The position numbers and the translations under genes were made by a program. Under the pieces are notes generated by a model. That model had not been told where the DNA came from, searched no databases, and saw only the letters and a list, made by a program, of their open reading frames with translations. Below, piece after piece: positions 30,083 through 40,613 of a stretch of DNA of 64,000 bases. The first letter of the stretch is position 1. Each line of letters begins with the position of its first letter. Source of the DNA: Saprospiraceae bacterium (GTDB lineage Bacteria; Bacteroidota; Bacteroidia; Chitinophagales; Saprospiraceae); contig JADKCC010000027.1 of assembly GCA_016714785.1 (NCBI GenBank), positions 1 through 64,000 on the forward strand, read 5' to 3'.

Positions 30083-33000
30083 TTATTCCATCATATCTTC
30101 CCCTGTCCAATGATCTTCTACCCCATCGACCATATATTTCGCTGATAGTTGGAGATATTTTTTGGCAGCAAGGTCCAATGGATTTTGATCCAATACTTTT
30201 TTTAGATTCAATGCTGCTTCGGTAAAATTCTTTTGATAATAAGACTGCAAACCAACTTCGTAAAGAGATAAAGTCTCCAGTTTTTTGGCTGCTATATCTT
30301 CAGGCACTATTGTAAGAATTTCATACACATCGAGCCCAACCTTTCGTCCTTTTACTTTTACCTTACCTAGGTGTCGGAACTTAAAGTAAGGATTGTTTTT
30401 GACAATATCGTAGGTCGTTCCACTGATGATACCAGATGTATTAAATGTTTTAGTGAGTGTTTCTAATCTAGCAGCGAGATTGACTGCATCTGAGAGTACA
30501 TTGGCATCATTTCGATCATCATCCCCTATTACACCTAGCATTACCTTGCCTGTATGCAATCCAATACCAAACCCAATGCTTGCTTTACCTTCTGCTATCC
30601 TACTGGCATTGAGGGCTTCTAAATTTTGAAACATCATATTGGAAGCTTCTATAGCTGATTCAGGATTGGATTTAAAGAGTGCAATAAAACCATCGCCCAA
30701 AAAGTGATTGATATAACCTTGATATTTTTTGATAGCGGGCAACATAGCTTGAAGGAAACTATTGATAAATTCAAAATTTTCTTTTGCAGTCATTCCTTCT
30801 GCAATACTTGAATAAGATCGTATATCGCAAAACATCACCGTCATCTCTTCATCTATACAATCCCCCAGATTTACGTCCAAAATATCTTTATGTCCCAAGG
30901 TCTCTAAGAAAGAATGCGGTACAAATTTTTGATAAGCTTTATTGAGTGCAGTTTGGTGTTTGTATAGATTGGCATTTTCTAATGAGACTGCCATCTGAGC
31001 ACTTAGCATAGATAGTGTCTCTAGTCTCTGTGTGGTAAATGTACCACCATCTAGATCATTTTCTATATATAACATCCCTATAAGATTACTTTTGTGGATG
31101 AGTGGCAAGGTGACAAAGTTGATATATTTTCTGTTTTTCCAGTATATATCGGCCTCAAAAAGTTTATTGAATGAATCTTGGCTATTATTTATAATTTGTG
31201 GGCTCCTAATCATAAAATGTATTACACTTTGTGGTATGTCTTCATATTTAGCCACAGGCGTATGAAGGAGTGTCAATGGTACTTGTTGATTGATATCAAA
31301 ATCTGCAGTGACCACCCAAACGTTCTTTTGGTGTGTGATGAGTAGTGCTCTTTGTCCTCCTATATTTTCATTGACTATTTTCAATAATTTTTCTATCAGT
31401 ATGTCATAGACGATTTCTTCACTCAGCGTATTTGAAGCTTTCAAAATGCTCTTAAAGTCCATCATTTCATAAGAAGCTTCATCTGAAAATCCACTCTTGG
31501 CTTTACTTGACTTTTGAGTATTGCCATAGAGAGGTACTATTTTTTGAATGATGCTAATGGTGTGCTGAGCAGGTCGAATACAGCCTAACTCTTCCAACAC
31601 ATTTAGGGCCTTCTCATAATGAAAGACTGCATATATGATATTGTCTTCTCTCATCCAATGCGCTGCTATACGAAGGTGAATATGTGCTATATCTCTATTG
31701 TATTCAAACTTAACAGCCCCTTCGAGTGCTAAAAAATAATGATCTAAAGCTGATTTCATATCTTTATGATAAGAATGCCATTCTGCCTCAATCAGGTGAT
31801 ACTTGTGCCTGAATGTTGAAGGATTTATATTTTTCCATTGCGAAAACTGTTCTCTGATAGCATTGACTTTTACCTCGTAAATTGAAGAATTTTCGATATC
31901 AATATACATCTTATCAAAATAAATCAGTGCACTAAGCATTCTATAAAGCGAATCTTGCAAAGCCATACCCAGCATAATCGAACTATAAGGCTCTACTTGC
32001 ATGATGGCAGCAAAAGATTCCTCCATTTTACCAGTCAAGAGGTAAGCTTCTGATTGATTTAAAGACAACATTGTGAGTGCATAAACATTGTGCTCATGTA
32101 AAGTCATAAACTCACTAAGTTTCAATCTATCATTGTCAAAAGGGCTAGCATCCAGAGTTTTATTCTCAAGGTAAGCTGATACCAAGTCAAAGGCTTGAAT
32201 AGACCCATACGCCAACATGTGTTTGATTCTACCTAAAAATGCTAACCCATCGGGTATCCTTTGTGTCATCTTTGATAAGGAATCTCTTCCCCAGTAATAC
32301 TGATCTAAGATGGAGTACATGCTCAGATATCCAGCAAAAACCATCTCTCCATTTTCCATACAAATCTGGTAGAATTTAGGAGTTTGTTTTACTAGCTCGC
32401 GTACTGGCATAAAATAAGAAGCCCCATAGTGTAAATGGATGTGCGCAGTTCGACCATAGTGTCTCATCGAGCCTTGCTTGTGGAGCTCTGCCATATTAAA
32501 ACCTAGCAGTGTACAACTTGCAGCATATTCATACATATTGAGTATATTGAGTATGATGCTCAGTTCTGTAAAGGCGTAAAAACCTTCATAAGACCACCCA
32601 TTTATGATGGTATAATTGATTTTGTAAAGTACATGAAGTGTCCATAAATTGGACTGCCCAGTCACATAAGTATTGGGAGACAAATTGTCCAATAAAAACA
32701 TGATAGCTTGCCCTTTTTCTTCTTTTATAAATGGCAAAGACTTAAGCGAATCTACGCCATGTTCATTGAAGTAGGTGAGTATCTTATTGAGTTCTGCTGG
32801 GATGATGGCATCTGACTCATGTTGATATGGAAGCGTGAAGTCCAACTCTTTGAGTCCTTCTCTAATGGCCGAAATGGCATCTTCATAATGGGCTTGATTG
32901 GCATAGTTTTGAGTGAGTGAAAAATATAATTTGGAACGATCTATAGGCCCATTTGTTTTACTCAAAGTAAATTTCAATCGCTCTTCAGATGCTATAAAGT

Positions 33001-35377
33001 CTCCATTTAGATAATCAAGCTCCGCGTGTAGCTTGTTAAGTTCAAAAGCCATCTGATGATGAGAATCCCAAATGGATGCTGTGGTCAATTCTTGGGCCGT
33101 ATTGACATAAAGTTGGGCTGTATTAAAGGAGCCTGTTTCACTCGCTAACTTTGCAGCCTTTAAGTTTAGACTCAATACTTTTGTGATATCTTCTGGTGTC
33201 ATCAGTAGTGGCACAGCATTGTTATAATGATGTACTAAGTCAAATAAATTGTCACTATTGGGATTTGTATCCAAAAGCAAAGCAATCTTAAGGTGTGTTT
33301 CTTGTTTCTCAATATCAGTAAGCAAGCTATAACAAGCTTGTTGAATGCGGTCATGGGCAAATCTAAATTTAAGTACTTCTGTATCAGCAATTTCGTCTTG
33401 TTCTACAAATTCAAAGGAGCCTGTCAGAGGCACTAGATAATGCTCAAGGATAGGTACTTCAATTCCTTTTATTAAAATTTCTATTGGTTGTTTGGTAAAT
33501 TGGGTTAAGGTTATCAAATCAAAAGTAGTGCCTATACATGCCGCTCTACTCAGTATAAACTGGGTAGAGATATCCATTTTATGAAGATTCGAAATAAGTA
33601 GATCAACAACGTTGGGTGTTATATTTCGTTGATTGATAGCCTGTAAATTAAGTATCCACTTTTTGAGAGAAGGATCATATCTTAAATCGCCATTTTGATG
33701 AATAGACTTTAGAAATTCAATAATAAAAAATGGATTACCTTGCGTTTTTAGGAAAACAAGCTCAGTAAGTTGTTGTATTTGAATATCATCTTCTTGCAGT
33801 GTATCTTTTATGAGTTCATAAATATGCTCTTCTTTCAAAGACTTTAATCCAAACTCCTGAATGGGTGCATTTTCGAGTTTTACTCTTTCTATCATGGCTA
33901 GAAGCGGATGACCAGCTGTAACTTCATTGTCTCTGTATGCGCCAATCAAAAATAAATATGGCACTTTGTTTTCTGTCAATAATGAAGCAATGAGATGAAG
34001 GGACTCTACGTCTGCCCACTGCAAATCATCACAAAAAATAACCAAAGGATGGGTGGCTGTAGCAATGGATTTTATAAAATTTTGAAAAACCAATCGAATT
34101 CTAAGCTGAGATTCTTGATTTTCTAATTTGTCAACATCTGTTTGAATTCCTATAATTTTTTCTAATGCAGGAATAATATCTGTCAATACCTTTCCTTGCT
34201 CATTTAAACTGCCCAAGATCAACTGTTTCCACTCATCGAGTAGCTCTTTGCTTTCTGTCATCAGCCTATTACAAAATTCTGTAATGGCTTCTATAAATGC
34301 AAAGTAAGGACTATTGCGTTGATACTGTTGATATTTACCTGAAATAAAAAAAGCTTTTTTACCCGTAACAGGCTTGTAAAGTTCGCTTATCAAAGCTGTT
34401 TTACCAATACCTGAATATCCTGCTACCATTAACATTTCCGTATGACCATTACACACCTTATCAAAACTTTTCAACATCAGTTTGATCTCCTGATACCTAC
34501 CATACAACTGCTGAGGAATATTTAATTTCCCCGTGATATCTTCTGCTCCTAAATCAAAAATAGTGATTTTACGAGATTTAGTGTATTCGGTTTGACATTT
34601 AATAAGATCAGCATGCAATCCTTGAGCCGTTTGATAACGGTCTTCAGCATTTTTTGCCATCAATTTTTGTAGTATTCTAGATATGACCTCGGGCACTTGA
34701 CCATTGATATGGCTGGCTTGAGGTATCTCTTTGGCCAAATGAAAATGAATGAGTTCTAATGGGTCATCAGAAATATAAGGCAATTTCTCTGCAAAAATTT
34801 CAAAAAAAGTAATGCCTAATGAATATAAATCAGAACGCGAATCTACTCTCCTATTGACCCTACCAGTTTGTTCTGGGGCAATGTATGATAGATTATTTTT
34901 ACCAGGCTCAAATGAGATAAACATATTGACATGACTGTCAAACTTAGACGCTTTTTCAAAGTCGATCAATACTGGATAGAGGTCTTCGCTTCGGATGATA
35001 ATGTTTCCAGGATTTATATCTCTATGGATGATGCCTTCCAGATGAATTGCCATCAATATTTCTGTGACCTGTATAAATAAATCAATAATTTGTTCAATCG
35101 ACTTACTCTTCTTGATAAAACCTTCCGAAAGCGTCTCCCCTTCTATGTATTCTAACACCAAAGAAGGTAAGCCTTTTACACTCTCTAGCTTCAATGCTTT
35201 CCTAACACCTTTGTGCAAAATTTTGGACGTACAGGCATATTCATTTCTGAAGCGCAGTCTTTTTTCAGCAGTAAACTCTGAAGATCGGTTTATTTTTCGA
35301 ATTTGTTTAAGTCCTTTGCTACTTTCTTCCAAAAGAATGACTGAAAATTCATTTTCAAAAATAATATTTTGGCTCAC
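30083..35377 (-). CDS. Giant Ser/Thr kinase-like / AAA ATPase / GAF / class III cyclase hybrid
   Basis: The protein has 1764 residues and a single intact frame. Residues about 10-265 are a protein kinase fold with HRD (118-120), HRDINPGN loop, DFE (139-141) in place of DFG, and APE (167-169); no glycine-rich loop is evident. Residues about 290-620 are an AAA/NACHT-like ATPase with Walker A GYSGIGKT (320-327) and Walker B FCDD (448-451). A long helical TPR-like region (about 680-1300) follows, then a GAF domain (about 1320-1480). The class III nucleotide cyclase (about 1500-1690) has metal Asp residues in MFCDIRS and FLGDGF, and Asn/Arg in VNLAARLE. A TPR tail ends the protein. The family is related to cyanobacterial HstK-type multi-domain kinases, with a cyclase in place of the histidine kinase. 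The usual cyclase Lys before the second Asp is His here (NHFLGD). It is likely cytoplasmic signalling. Confidence 0.88.
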   Translation of the reverse strand: MSQNIIFENEFSVILLEESSKGLKQIRKINRSSEFTAEKRLRFRNEYACTSKILHKGVRKALKLESVKGLPSLVLEYIEGETLSEGFIKKSKSIEQIIDLFIQVTEILMAIHLEGIIHRDINPGNIIIRSEDLYPVLIDFEKASKFDSHVNMFISFEPGKNNLSYIAPEQTGRVNRRVDSRSDLYSLGITFFEIFAEKLPYISDDPLELIHFHLAKEIPQASHINGQVPEVISRILQKLMAKNAEDRYQTAQGLHADLIKCQTEYTKSRKITIFDLGAEDITGKLNIPQQLYGRYQEIKLMLKSFDKVCNGHTEMLMVAGYSGIGKTALISELYKPVTGKKAFFISGKYQQYQRNSPYFAFIEAITEFCNRLMTESKELLDEWKQLILGSLNEQGKVLTDIIPALEKIIGIQTDVDKLENQESQLRIRLVFQNFIKSIATATHPLVIFCDDLQWADVESLHLIASLLTENKVPYLFLIGAYRDNEVTAGHPLLAMIERVKLENAPIQEFGLKSLKEEHIYELIKDTLQEDDIQIQQLTELVFLKTQGNPFFIIEFLKSIHQNGDLRYDPSLKKWILNLQAINQRNITPNVVDLLISNLHKMDISTQFILSRAACIGTTFDLITLTQFTKQPIEILIKGIEVPILEHYLVPLTGSFEFVEQDEIADTEVLKFRFAHDRIQQACYSLLTDIEKQETHLKIALLLDTNPNSDNLFDLVHHYNNAVPLLMTPEDITKVLSLNLKAAKLASETGSFNTAQLYVNTAQELTTASIWDSHHQMAFELNKLHAELDYLNGDFIASEERLKFTLSKTNGPIDRSKLYFSLTQNYANQAHYEDAISAIREGLKELDFTLPYQHESDAIIPAELNKILTYFNEHGVDSLKSLPFIKEEKGQAIMFLLDNLSPNTYVTGQSNLWTLHVLYKINYTIINGWSYEGFYAFTELSIILNILNMYEYAASCTLLGFNMAELHKQGSMRHYGRTAHIHLHYGASYFMPVRELVKQTPKFYQICMENGEMVFAGYLSMYSILDQYYWGRDSLSKMTQRIPDGLAFLGRIKHMLAYGSIQAFDLVSAYLENKTLDASPFDNDRLKLSEFMTLHEHNVYALTMLSLNQSEAYLLTGKMEESFAAIMQVEPYSSIMLGMALQDSLYRMLSALIYFDKMYIDIENSSIYEVKVNAIREQFSQWKNINPSTFRHKYHLIEAEWHSYHKDMKSALDHYFLALEGAVKFEYNRDIAHIHLRIAAHWMREDNIIYAVFHYEKALNVLEELGCIRPAQHTISIIQKIVPLYGNTQKSSKAKSGFSDEASYEMMDFKSILKASNTLSEEIVYDILIEKLLKIVNENIGGQRALLITHQKNVWVVTADFDINQQVPLTLLHTPVAKYEDIPQSVIHFMIRSPQIINNSQDSFNKLFEADIYWKNRKYINFVTLPLIHKSNLIGMLYIENDLDGGTFTTQRLETLSMLSAQMAVSLENANLYKHQTALNKAYQKFVPHSFLETLGHKDILDVNLGDCIDEEMTVMFCDIRSYSSIAEGMTAKENFEFINSFLQAMLPAIKKYQGYINHFLGDGFIALFKSNPESAIEASNMMFQNLEALNASRIAEGKASIGFGIGLHTGKVMLGVIGDDDRNDANVLSDAVNLAARLETLTKTFNTSGIISGTTYDIVKNNPYFKFRHLGKVKVKGRKVGLDVYEILTIVPEDIAAKKLETLSLYEVGLQSYYQKNFTEAALNLKKVLDQNPLDLAAKKYLQLSAKYMVDGVEDHWTGEDMME

Positions 35378-35475
35378 TTGATTAGTTTTATTGGTTTTTT
35401 ATAAAGGGGTATGATTATATTTTAACCGTTAAAAAAAAAGACCTTAAGTATTAATAGGCTTGGTTTATAATTTGA

Positions 35476-36903
35476 TTAGTGCCTATTTAATAATTTGGTT
35501 TTGATTTTTGTAATGATTATATTTATTCGTTCGGACCAAGTTTCCTTTTGCATCAACTTTTCATCTTCCATTGCAGCTGTAGGGCCCCAAGCATCTTCCA
35601 TCGGAAATTTTTCCCCTGTCCAAGTTTGGAAAGAACTGACAATTATTTGAAAAAGCTCATGCTGCAATTTAGACAAATACTTTAAGTAATGTGTTCTCTT
35701 ATCTCCAACCTTAAAGGAGATACGTATCTTTATCCATACATGCTTAATAAAATCTTGTATTTTGTATAAATATATATATAGATCGCTCGCATTTGATAGA
35801 TCCAATTGCAGGATATCTTTAAACACCTTATCATAATCTTTTTTATCATTAAATAACTTGACCATACTAAGGATGCGCTTTGGATTCGATTTGGGTACTA
35901 AGGTATCTAAAAACTTGATCAAAGGTGCTGCTAGCTCTGGACCATTAGGGTTTTCCTTTATAAATTCTTTGGCGTATATCCTTTCTTGTACTTGCACACC
36001 GATATGGTAGTCGGTGGGATTTAATGCTGGCCATACACCCAATAATCTCCCGATAATATGCCAGGCATAATAATAATTTTTGATATCTGCTTCACTCAAT
36101 TTTTCGCCGGCAGCTTCTAAACCCTTTATTACTTCTATGCTGAAGGTGTGTACAGCAAAAAGCATGTCTTGTTGATTGATGGGAGAACCAAACTTATCTT
36201 CATCCCAGTCATTAGGGATGTTGTGTTTTTTGATCATAATTAATTTGGATACACCATCTAGTCTATCTCTTACTATAGCATGGACAAGCCTTAGTTTCTG
36301 TACTGCTTTAATGCCTCTACCTTCAGGTTCAAAGGAGTTACTATCCATCACATCCAATACAAATTTCATCGTAGCAATAATCCTTCTATGTGGATGCTTA
36401 TCAATGAGTTTGGTTTTTACGAGAACCTGTGTAGCATTGAATGCGGCATACTGTTTTAGAAGCGATCTGACAGCTAGTGCCAAAATGGCTTCGGTCATGT
36501 GAATACAGAAAAATTCAGCAGCATTTTTTAAAACTACTTTTTCTTCATCGGTGACAAGGAACAATTGTTTTCTTGGTCTATTTTTACTATCTACTGGGAG
36601 ATCGTTAAAATATTCTTCCATAAATCTCTCGCCCATTTTTTTCCAGGTCTCGTCTGATGATTCTGGTACATCCCATTCTTCTTTATTGAGCGCTACATTC
36701 TGAAGATCAAGTATCTGATCGTTTCGGGATAATAGAGCTAGATTGGTCTGAATGTATTTATGATCCATCATAGCCATAGCTGTGGCAGCTTCTGTGGACA
36801 CAATATCGTCCCCTATTTTTCTGTATTTAGCAAATTCTTCATCACTCATTTCCATTGGGTTGACTGATGGTGGGATGTTGGGGACTTTGTTCAAGACGTG
36901 CAT
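35476..36903 (-). CDS. DUF2236 family oxygenase (MpaB / latex-clearing-protein type)
   Basis: The protein has 475 residues and is all-helical, with no signal peptide. The segment KLRLVHAIVR (about 204-213) matches the DUF2236 signature (V/L)RLxHAxxR, whose His (here H208) is the proximal haem ligand in characterised latex-clearing proteins. A preceding TKLIDKHPHRRIIATMKFV segment (164-182) and the final RxxY-like helices also suit the family. Members include haem-dependent rubber oxygenase Lcp and MpaB, but most bacterial members have unknown substrates. It lies 98 bp downstream of the kinase/cyclase start, on the same strand but upstream of it in transcription order, so co-transcription is possible. 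An oxidative function is inferred from the family. Confidence 0.78.
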   Translation of the reverse strand: MHVLNKVPNIPPSVNPMEMSDEEFAKYRKIGDDIVSTEAATAMAMMDHKYIQTNLALLSRNDQILDLQNVALNKEEWDVPESSDETWKKMGERFMEEYFNDLPVDSKNRPRKQLFLVTDEEKVVLKNAAEFFCIHMTEAILALAVRSLLKQYAAFNATQVLVKTKLIDKHPHRRIIATMKFVLDVMDSNSFEPEGRGIKAVQKLRLVHAIVRDRLDGVSKLIMIKKHNIPNDWDEDKFGSPINQQDMLFAVHTFSIEVIKGLEAAGEKLSEADIKNYYYAWHIIGRLLGVWPALNPTDYHIGVQVQERIYAKEFIKENPNGPELAAPLIKFLDTLVPKSNPKRILSMVKLFNDKKDYDKVFKDILQLDLSNASDLYIYLYKIQDFIKHVWIKIRISFKVGDKRTHYLKYLSKLQHELFQIIVSSFQTWTGEKFPMEDAWGPTAAMEDEKLMQKETWSERINIIITKIKTKLLNRH

Positions 36904-37343
36904 AATGAAGTTGGTTTTATTGGTGTATGAATTAAAAGGTCTTTTAAGAAAACAAATCGATTTACTAGCTTTAAGTAACTCTTAAGTGTACGACAAATGT
37001 CATGTCAACAATTTACTATATTTTTAACCCGTCTTACGCTTTAGAAAACTTATAACTAGCTGTATGGTCTTCAAAATAAACTACTCCACTAATTTTCCTT
37101 CACTCACCATAGCGTTGACTATGAGTCTCTCACGAAAACTCTTATCTACCTACCACAATAACCTTCCGTTGAAGATATAACACATAATTCGGGTTTAATA
37201 AAACTGCACAAATAGTTGCGATAACACCAAAGTGTACATATAGAAAGTATATGATAGGACGTTTCTATTAATTGATATAATATACTTTTACTAACAATCA
37301 TTGGGTACAAAAAACTAAAATTACTCACGGATATTGGGTTGCG
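36904..37343. other. Gene-free spacer
   Basis: This 440-bp gap contains only a chance 60-codon frame. No promoter of the consensus type, terminator or repeat was recognised. Confidence 0.35.
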
Positions 37344-38243
37344 CTATTTTGGCTTAGTGCCTACATAAAACATATACTTCCACAAATCTTTCTTATACGC
37401 TTTGTATTGATAATACGTTGACCAAGTATTTAGGGTTTGCCTTTTGTTTCTTAAACCAAGTAGCATTCCCAAATAGGTAACTGGCAATCCTACTAATGAT
37501 GCATGATACAGTCGTCTTATAGTAGGATATACAGGAATGGTAACATCCTTTTTCTGACAACTTTCAAAACCTGCCAAAGACATTTTTTCAAAAAAAGCAT
37601 TAACACCTGCATAAGATTGTATGGCCCAAGTATTTACCCACTTCATCATCAATGGGTCTTGTTCAATGTTAGGTATTGTATCATTGTTAAAAAAATCAGC
37701 AACCACAATTCTTCCTCCTGGTTTCAGAATACGATATGCTTCTTTAAGAAAATCTAATTTTTCTGGGGCATAACAGGAGCTTTCTACGGCCCAAACTATA
37801 TCAAATGTATTATCAGGAAATGAAGTATTTAAATAATTTTGGACTTCAAAAGTGCATTGATCAGCAACCCCATTTTTAACAGCATTTTCTTTACAAACCA
37901 GCACTTGTTTTGCGCTCAGTGTAATGCCAGTTGTGAAGGCGTTGCATTGTTTTGCTAAAAAAATGCTAGAACCACCAACTCCACAACCAGCGTCAAGTAA
38001 GACAGCACCTTTTTGAATGGTTCCAAATTTAGCAAGTTCAATATTTAGATTGATTAATGCTTCTCTAAGTCGTTTGGTTTCAGGATAATAATAACCGTAG
38101 TGCATAGACATGTGACTCTTGAGATGCCATACAATTTCATAGTCTATCTGACAGTCTTCATAATATGCAATAATCTCTTGATTATAATCCATCAAATCAT
38201 CAGTAAGATGTTTATCAGTAAGTGTATTGGCTTTACTAAGCAT
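37344..38243 (-). CDS. SAM-dependent methyltransferase (tocopherol/sterol methyltransferase-like)
   Basis: The protein has 299 residues with a class I methyltransferase fold. Motif I is VLLDAGCGVGGSS (81-93), an acidic turn follows, then FDIVWAVESSCY (motif II region) and LKPGGRIVVADFF (motif III). The N-terminal WHLKSHMSMHYGYY segment resembles the pre-domain of gamma-tocopherol and sterol C24-type methyltransferases. The C-terminal 60 residues are basic and aromatic (NTWSTYYQYKAYKKDLWKYMFYVGTKPK), perhaps contacting the membrane or a lipid substrate. The substrate is not deducible; a lipid or quinone-like small molecule is the best guess. The gene is monocistronic in appearance. A TACATTTG -7 match lies just upstream. 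Confidence 0.8.
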   Translation of the reverse strand: MLSKANTLTDKHLTDDLMDYNQEIIAYYEDCQIDYEIVWHLKSHMSMHYGYYYPETKRLREALINLNIELAKFGTIQKGAVLLDAGCGVGGSSIFLAKQCNAFTTGITLSAKQVLVCKENAVKNGVADQCTFEVQNYLNTSFPDNTFDIVWAVESSCYAPEKLDFLKEAYRILKPGGRIVVADFFNNDTIPNIEQDPLMMKWVNTWAIQSYAGVNAFFEKMSLAGFESCQKKDVTIPVYPTIRRLYHASLVGLPVTYLGMLLGLRNKRQTLNTWSTYYQYKAYKKDLWKYMFYVGTKPK

Positions 38244-38262
38244 AATTATTTTTGACTTATGG

Positions 38263-38270
38263 CAAATGTA
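38263..38270 (-). promoter_or_regulatory. -7 promoter element of the methyltransferase gene
   Basis: The minus strand reads TACATTTG, matching TAnnTTTG, 20 bp before the ATG at 38243. No TTG lies at the right distance upstream, so the -33 element is weak or absent. Confidence 0.4.
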
Positions 38271-38420
38271 CTAGATTTTATTTTATAAAAAAATATTATT
38301 TAAGAATTTTATTTCATTTGTTAAAAATTGTAGTTAAAAATAACTATATAAACTATTACATTCTAATGGTGTAATACTTTGAGAATCTAAGCCAAACGCA
38401 ACCCTAAACTAAATTTTCTC

Positions 38421-40241
38421 TTACATTTTTATTATTTTTCGGTTAAAAACATTCCCACCTGATAGACTCAGACTTAAAAAATAAACACCTTTGGGATACC
38501 CATCAGTTTCTAAAATTATATTTTGGGCTTGCTCTTTTTCATACTTTCCATGCCACATAATCCTTCCTTCCAAACTGACTACCTGAATAGAAATGATGTC
38601 CAAATTTGAATTATTGGATGATATAACTAATCTTTCTGTACACGGATTTGGTTGGATTTCAATCTGTTCTGAATATAGATTTTTTTGATTAATGGTTTGA
38701 ACTGACATATCAAATTGCCCATTCTCATTGTTATTTTTGTCTAGAGAACTCACTACAAATTTATACCCACTATAAGTTGAAACATCAAAATATAAATTAG
38801 AAGTAATACTTATAACATGCTTCCCATCATTCTCAAAATCTGTCGGGTTTTCATCCTCTGCAAAACTATATACCACGTATTTTATAGGTAAATCTCCATC
38901 ATCCGCAGCAACAGGTGTTTCCCAATTGAGCATATTATTGACTACATTTACGTTCTTTGGTGCTTCGCAACATAAATCATCATGTTGGTCAAAGGACTTC
39001 GGAAAAGCAGGAAACCTAAACTGTTTTGCGGTAAGAGCAATATTAATATTTTGGTCATTGTTTTTAATATCAGAATAATTGTAAGCTATGCTGCCATACG
39101 TAGCAGACATGTTAGCTGATCTATTAAGTTCTATTTGGTTTTGGATTTCCAGTGCAGAGCCAAAATTTGCTTCGCCCATCCTATAATACGCTTGACTAAT
39201 GTACAACTGCTTGCCAAATGAAAGTACCTGATCATTCCACCACTGAGATAATTTTATGTAGTCTTGGCTGCCACCTGATTTCCAATATAGTTGCGGTGCC
39301 AAATAGTCCACGGTACCTTGTTCCAACCATGCCAAAGGATCACAAAAAAGTGCAAAATACGAAGCATTACCTACAATACCTGCTGGTGTTCCACTTTTCC
39401 AAATACCAAATGGACTAATACCAAAAACAATTGACTTCTTTAAGGTTTGGTTGGTAGATTGTATAAGTTGATACACGCCAGACACCATTTGATTGACATT
39501 GTCTCTACGCCAATTTTCCAAACTCAGACCTTTGGGATTGTACAATAAGTGTTCTTGAGCATCCTGATGATCCGGTGATGGCTTCATGCCTCCATCAGGA
39601 TAAAAGTAATCATCCATGTGAATGCCATCTACATCGTATCTATCGACTATATCTTTAACCACACTATATATGTGATCTCTGACTTGGGGCAATCCTGGAT
39701 TCAATACTTGTAATTTGGCGTTATTGGCCGCTGTAATCAACCAATTGGGTGATTTATTGGATATATGGTCAGGGCTATAACTGTATAATGTGCTATTGGT
39801 TTTGGCTCTATAAGGATTTAGCCAAGCATGTAATTCCAAACTGCGTTTATGGCATTCATCTATTATAAATGCTAAAGGATCCCATTCGTCTTTTGGTGCA
39901 AGGCCTTGCATACCTGTAAGCCATCTGCTCCATGGTTCAATATTAGATTTGTACAAGGCATCACATTCCGTACGTACTTGAAAAAAGACACTATTGTACC
40001 CATTATTCTTTAAATTATCCAATATTTGTATCAACTCCATTTTTTGCACAGATGGATCAGCATTGATAGATGTGGGCCAATTTAAGTTATATACTGTCGT
40101 CAAAAAAACGCCTCGCATTTCTCTTTTAGGATAAGCTAAGTCTGTCTCCAGGACTTCTACACACTGCTGAGACGAGCCATTATTTGAAAGTAAAACCAAC
40201 GCTATAGATAAACACAACGGTACATGAAATCGAAAGTACAT
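38421..40241 (-). CDS. DigH-like GHL10 family glycosyl hydrolase with T9SS sorting domain
   Basis: The protein has 606 residues. The signal peptide (about 1-25) ends near NGSSQQ. Residues about 38-370 form a GHL10/DUF187 TIM-barrel domain, with typical segments REMRGVFLTTVYNLNWP, NGYNSVFFQVRTECDALY, LHAWLNPYRA and VDGIHMDDYFYPDGG. In E. coli, DigH of this family cleaves denuded septal peptidoglycan glycan strands. An Fn3-like domain follows (about 415-500). The C-terminal about 80 residues (EIQPNPCTERLVIS.. to GVYFLSLSLSGGNVFNRKIIKM) are a T9SS type A sorting signal, so the protein is likely exported to the surface or secreted. The target could be peptidoglycan or another glycan. It is intact. 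A bidirectional terminator lies between it and susD. Confidence 0.88.
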   Translation of the reverse strand: MYFRFHVPLCLSIALVLLSNNGSSQQCVEVLETDLAYPKREMRGVFLTTVYNLNWPTSINADPSVQKMELIQILDNLKNNGYNSVFFQVRTECDALYKSNIEPWSRWLTGMQGLAPKDEWDPLAFIIDECHKRSLELHAWLNPYRAKTNSTLYSYSPDHISNKSPNWLITAANNAKLQVLNPGLPQVRDHIYSVVKDIVDRYDVDGIHMDDYFYPDGGMKPSPDHQDAQEHLLYNPKGLSLENWRRDNVNQMVSGVYQLIQSTNQTLKKSIVFGISPFGIWKSGTPAGIVGNASYFALFCDPLAWLEQGTVDYLAPQLYWKSGGSQDYIKLSQWWNDQVLSFGKQLYISQAYYRMGEANFGSALEIQNQIELNRSANMSATYGSIAYNYSDIKNNDQNINIALTAKQFRFPAFPKSFDQHDDLCCEAPKNVNVVNNMLNWETPVAADDGDLPIKYVVYSFAEDENPTDFENDGKHVISITSNLYFDVSTYSGYKFVVSSLDKNNNENGQFDMSVQTINQKNLYSEQIEIQPNPCTERLVISSNNSNLDIISIQVVSLEGRIMWHGKYEKEQAQNIILETDGYPKGVYFLSLSLSGGNVFNRKIIKM

Positions 40242-40613
40242 AACAAATAAATTTTGTCGTAAATAATGTTAAAAATTGATAAAAGGTTAAAAGTATATTT
40301 TTATTGCTTTATAAGCAACAACTTATAAACCTGAATTCAAAATAAATGCGTAATTTAATGCACTAAAATCGTTAAATCTATTATTGTCAAAACCATACAC
40401 TATTGATAAGCTAATAAGAAAATTTTTAAACATACTCTAAAAATAAACATAAAAAAAGGAGTTGTACATTTATGAATGCCAACTCCTTTTTTTTTAGGTA
40501 CGGTTAATTATCGACTAGACGATATCATCAATTCTTACCACATCAAACACCTACTTTGGCTATTATAAAGTATTTGATAAGTGATATTCCTAGATCAATA
40601 ACATCCAAATACT
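40242..40613. other. Intergenic spacer between susD and the hydrolase
   Basis: This 372-bp AT-rich gap contains the terminator at 40452-40495 and nothing else that I recognise. Confidence 0.5.
40452..40495 (-). terminator. Bidirectional intrinsic terminator after susD
   Basis: The stem arms AGGAGTTG (40457-40464) and CAACTCCT (40480-40487) are flanked by an A-run on the left and an eight-T run on the right. The hairpin can therefore terminate on both strands. It lies about 120 bp past the susD stop (minus strand). Confidence 0.85.
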
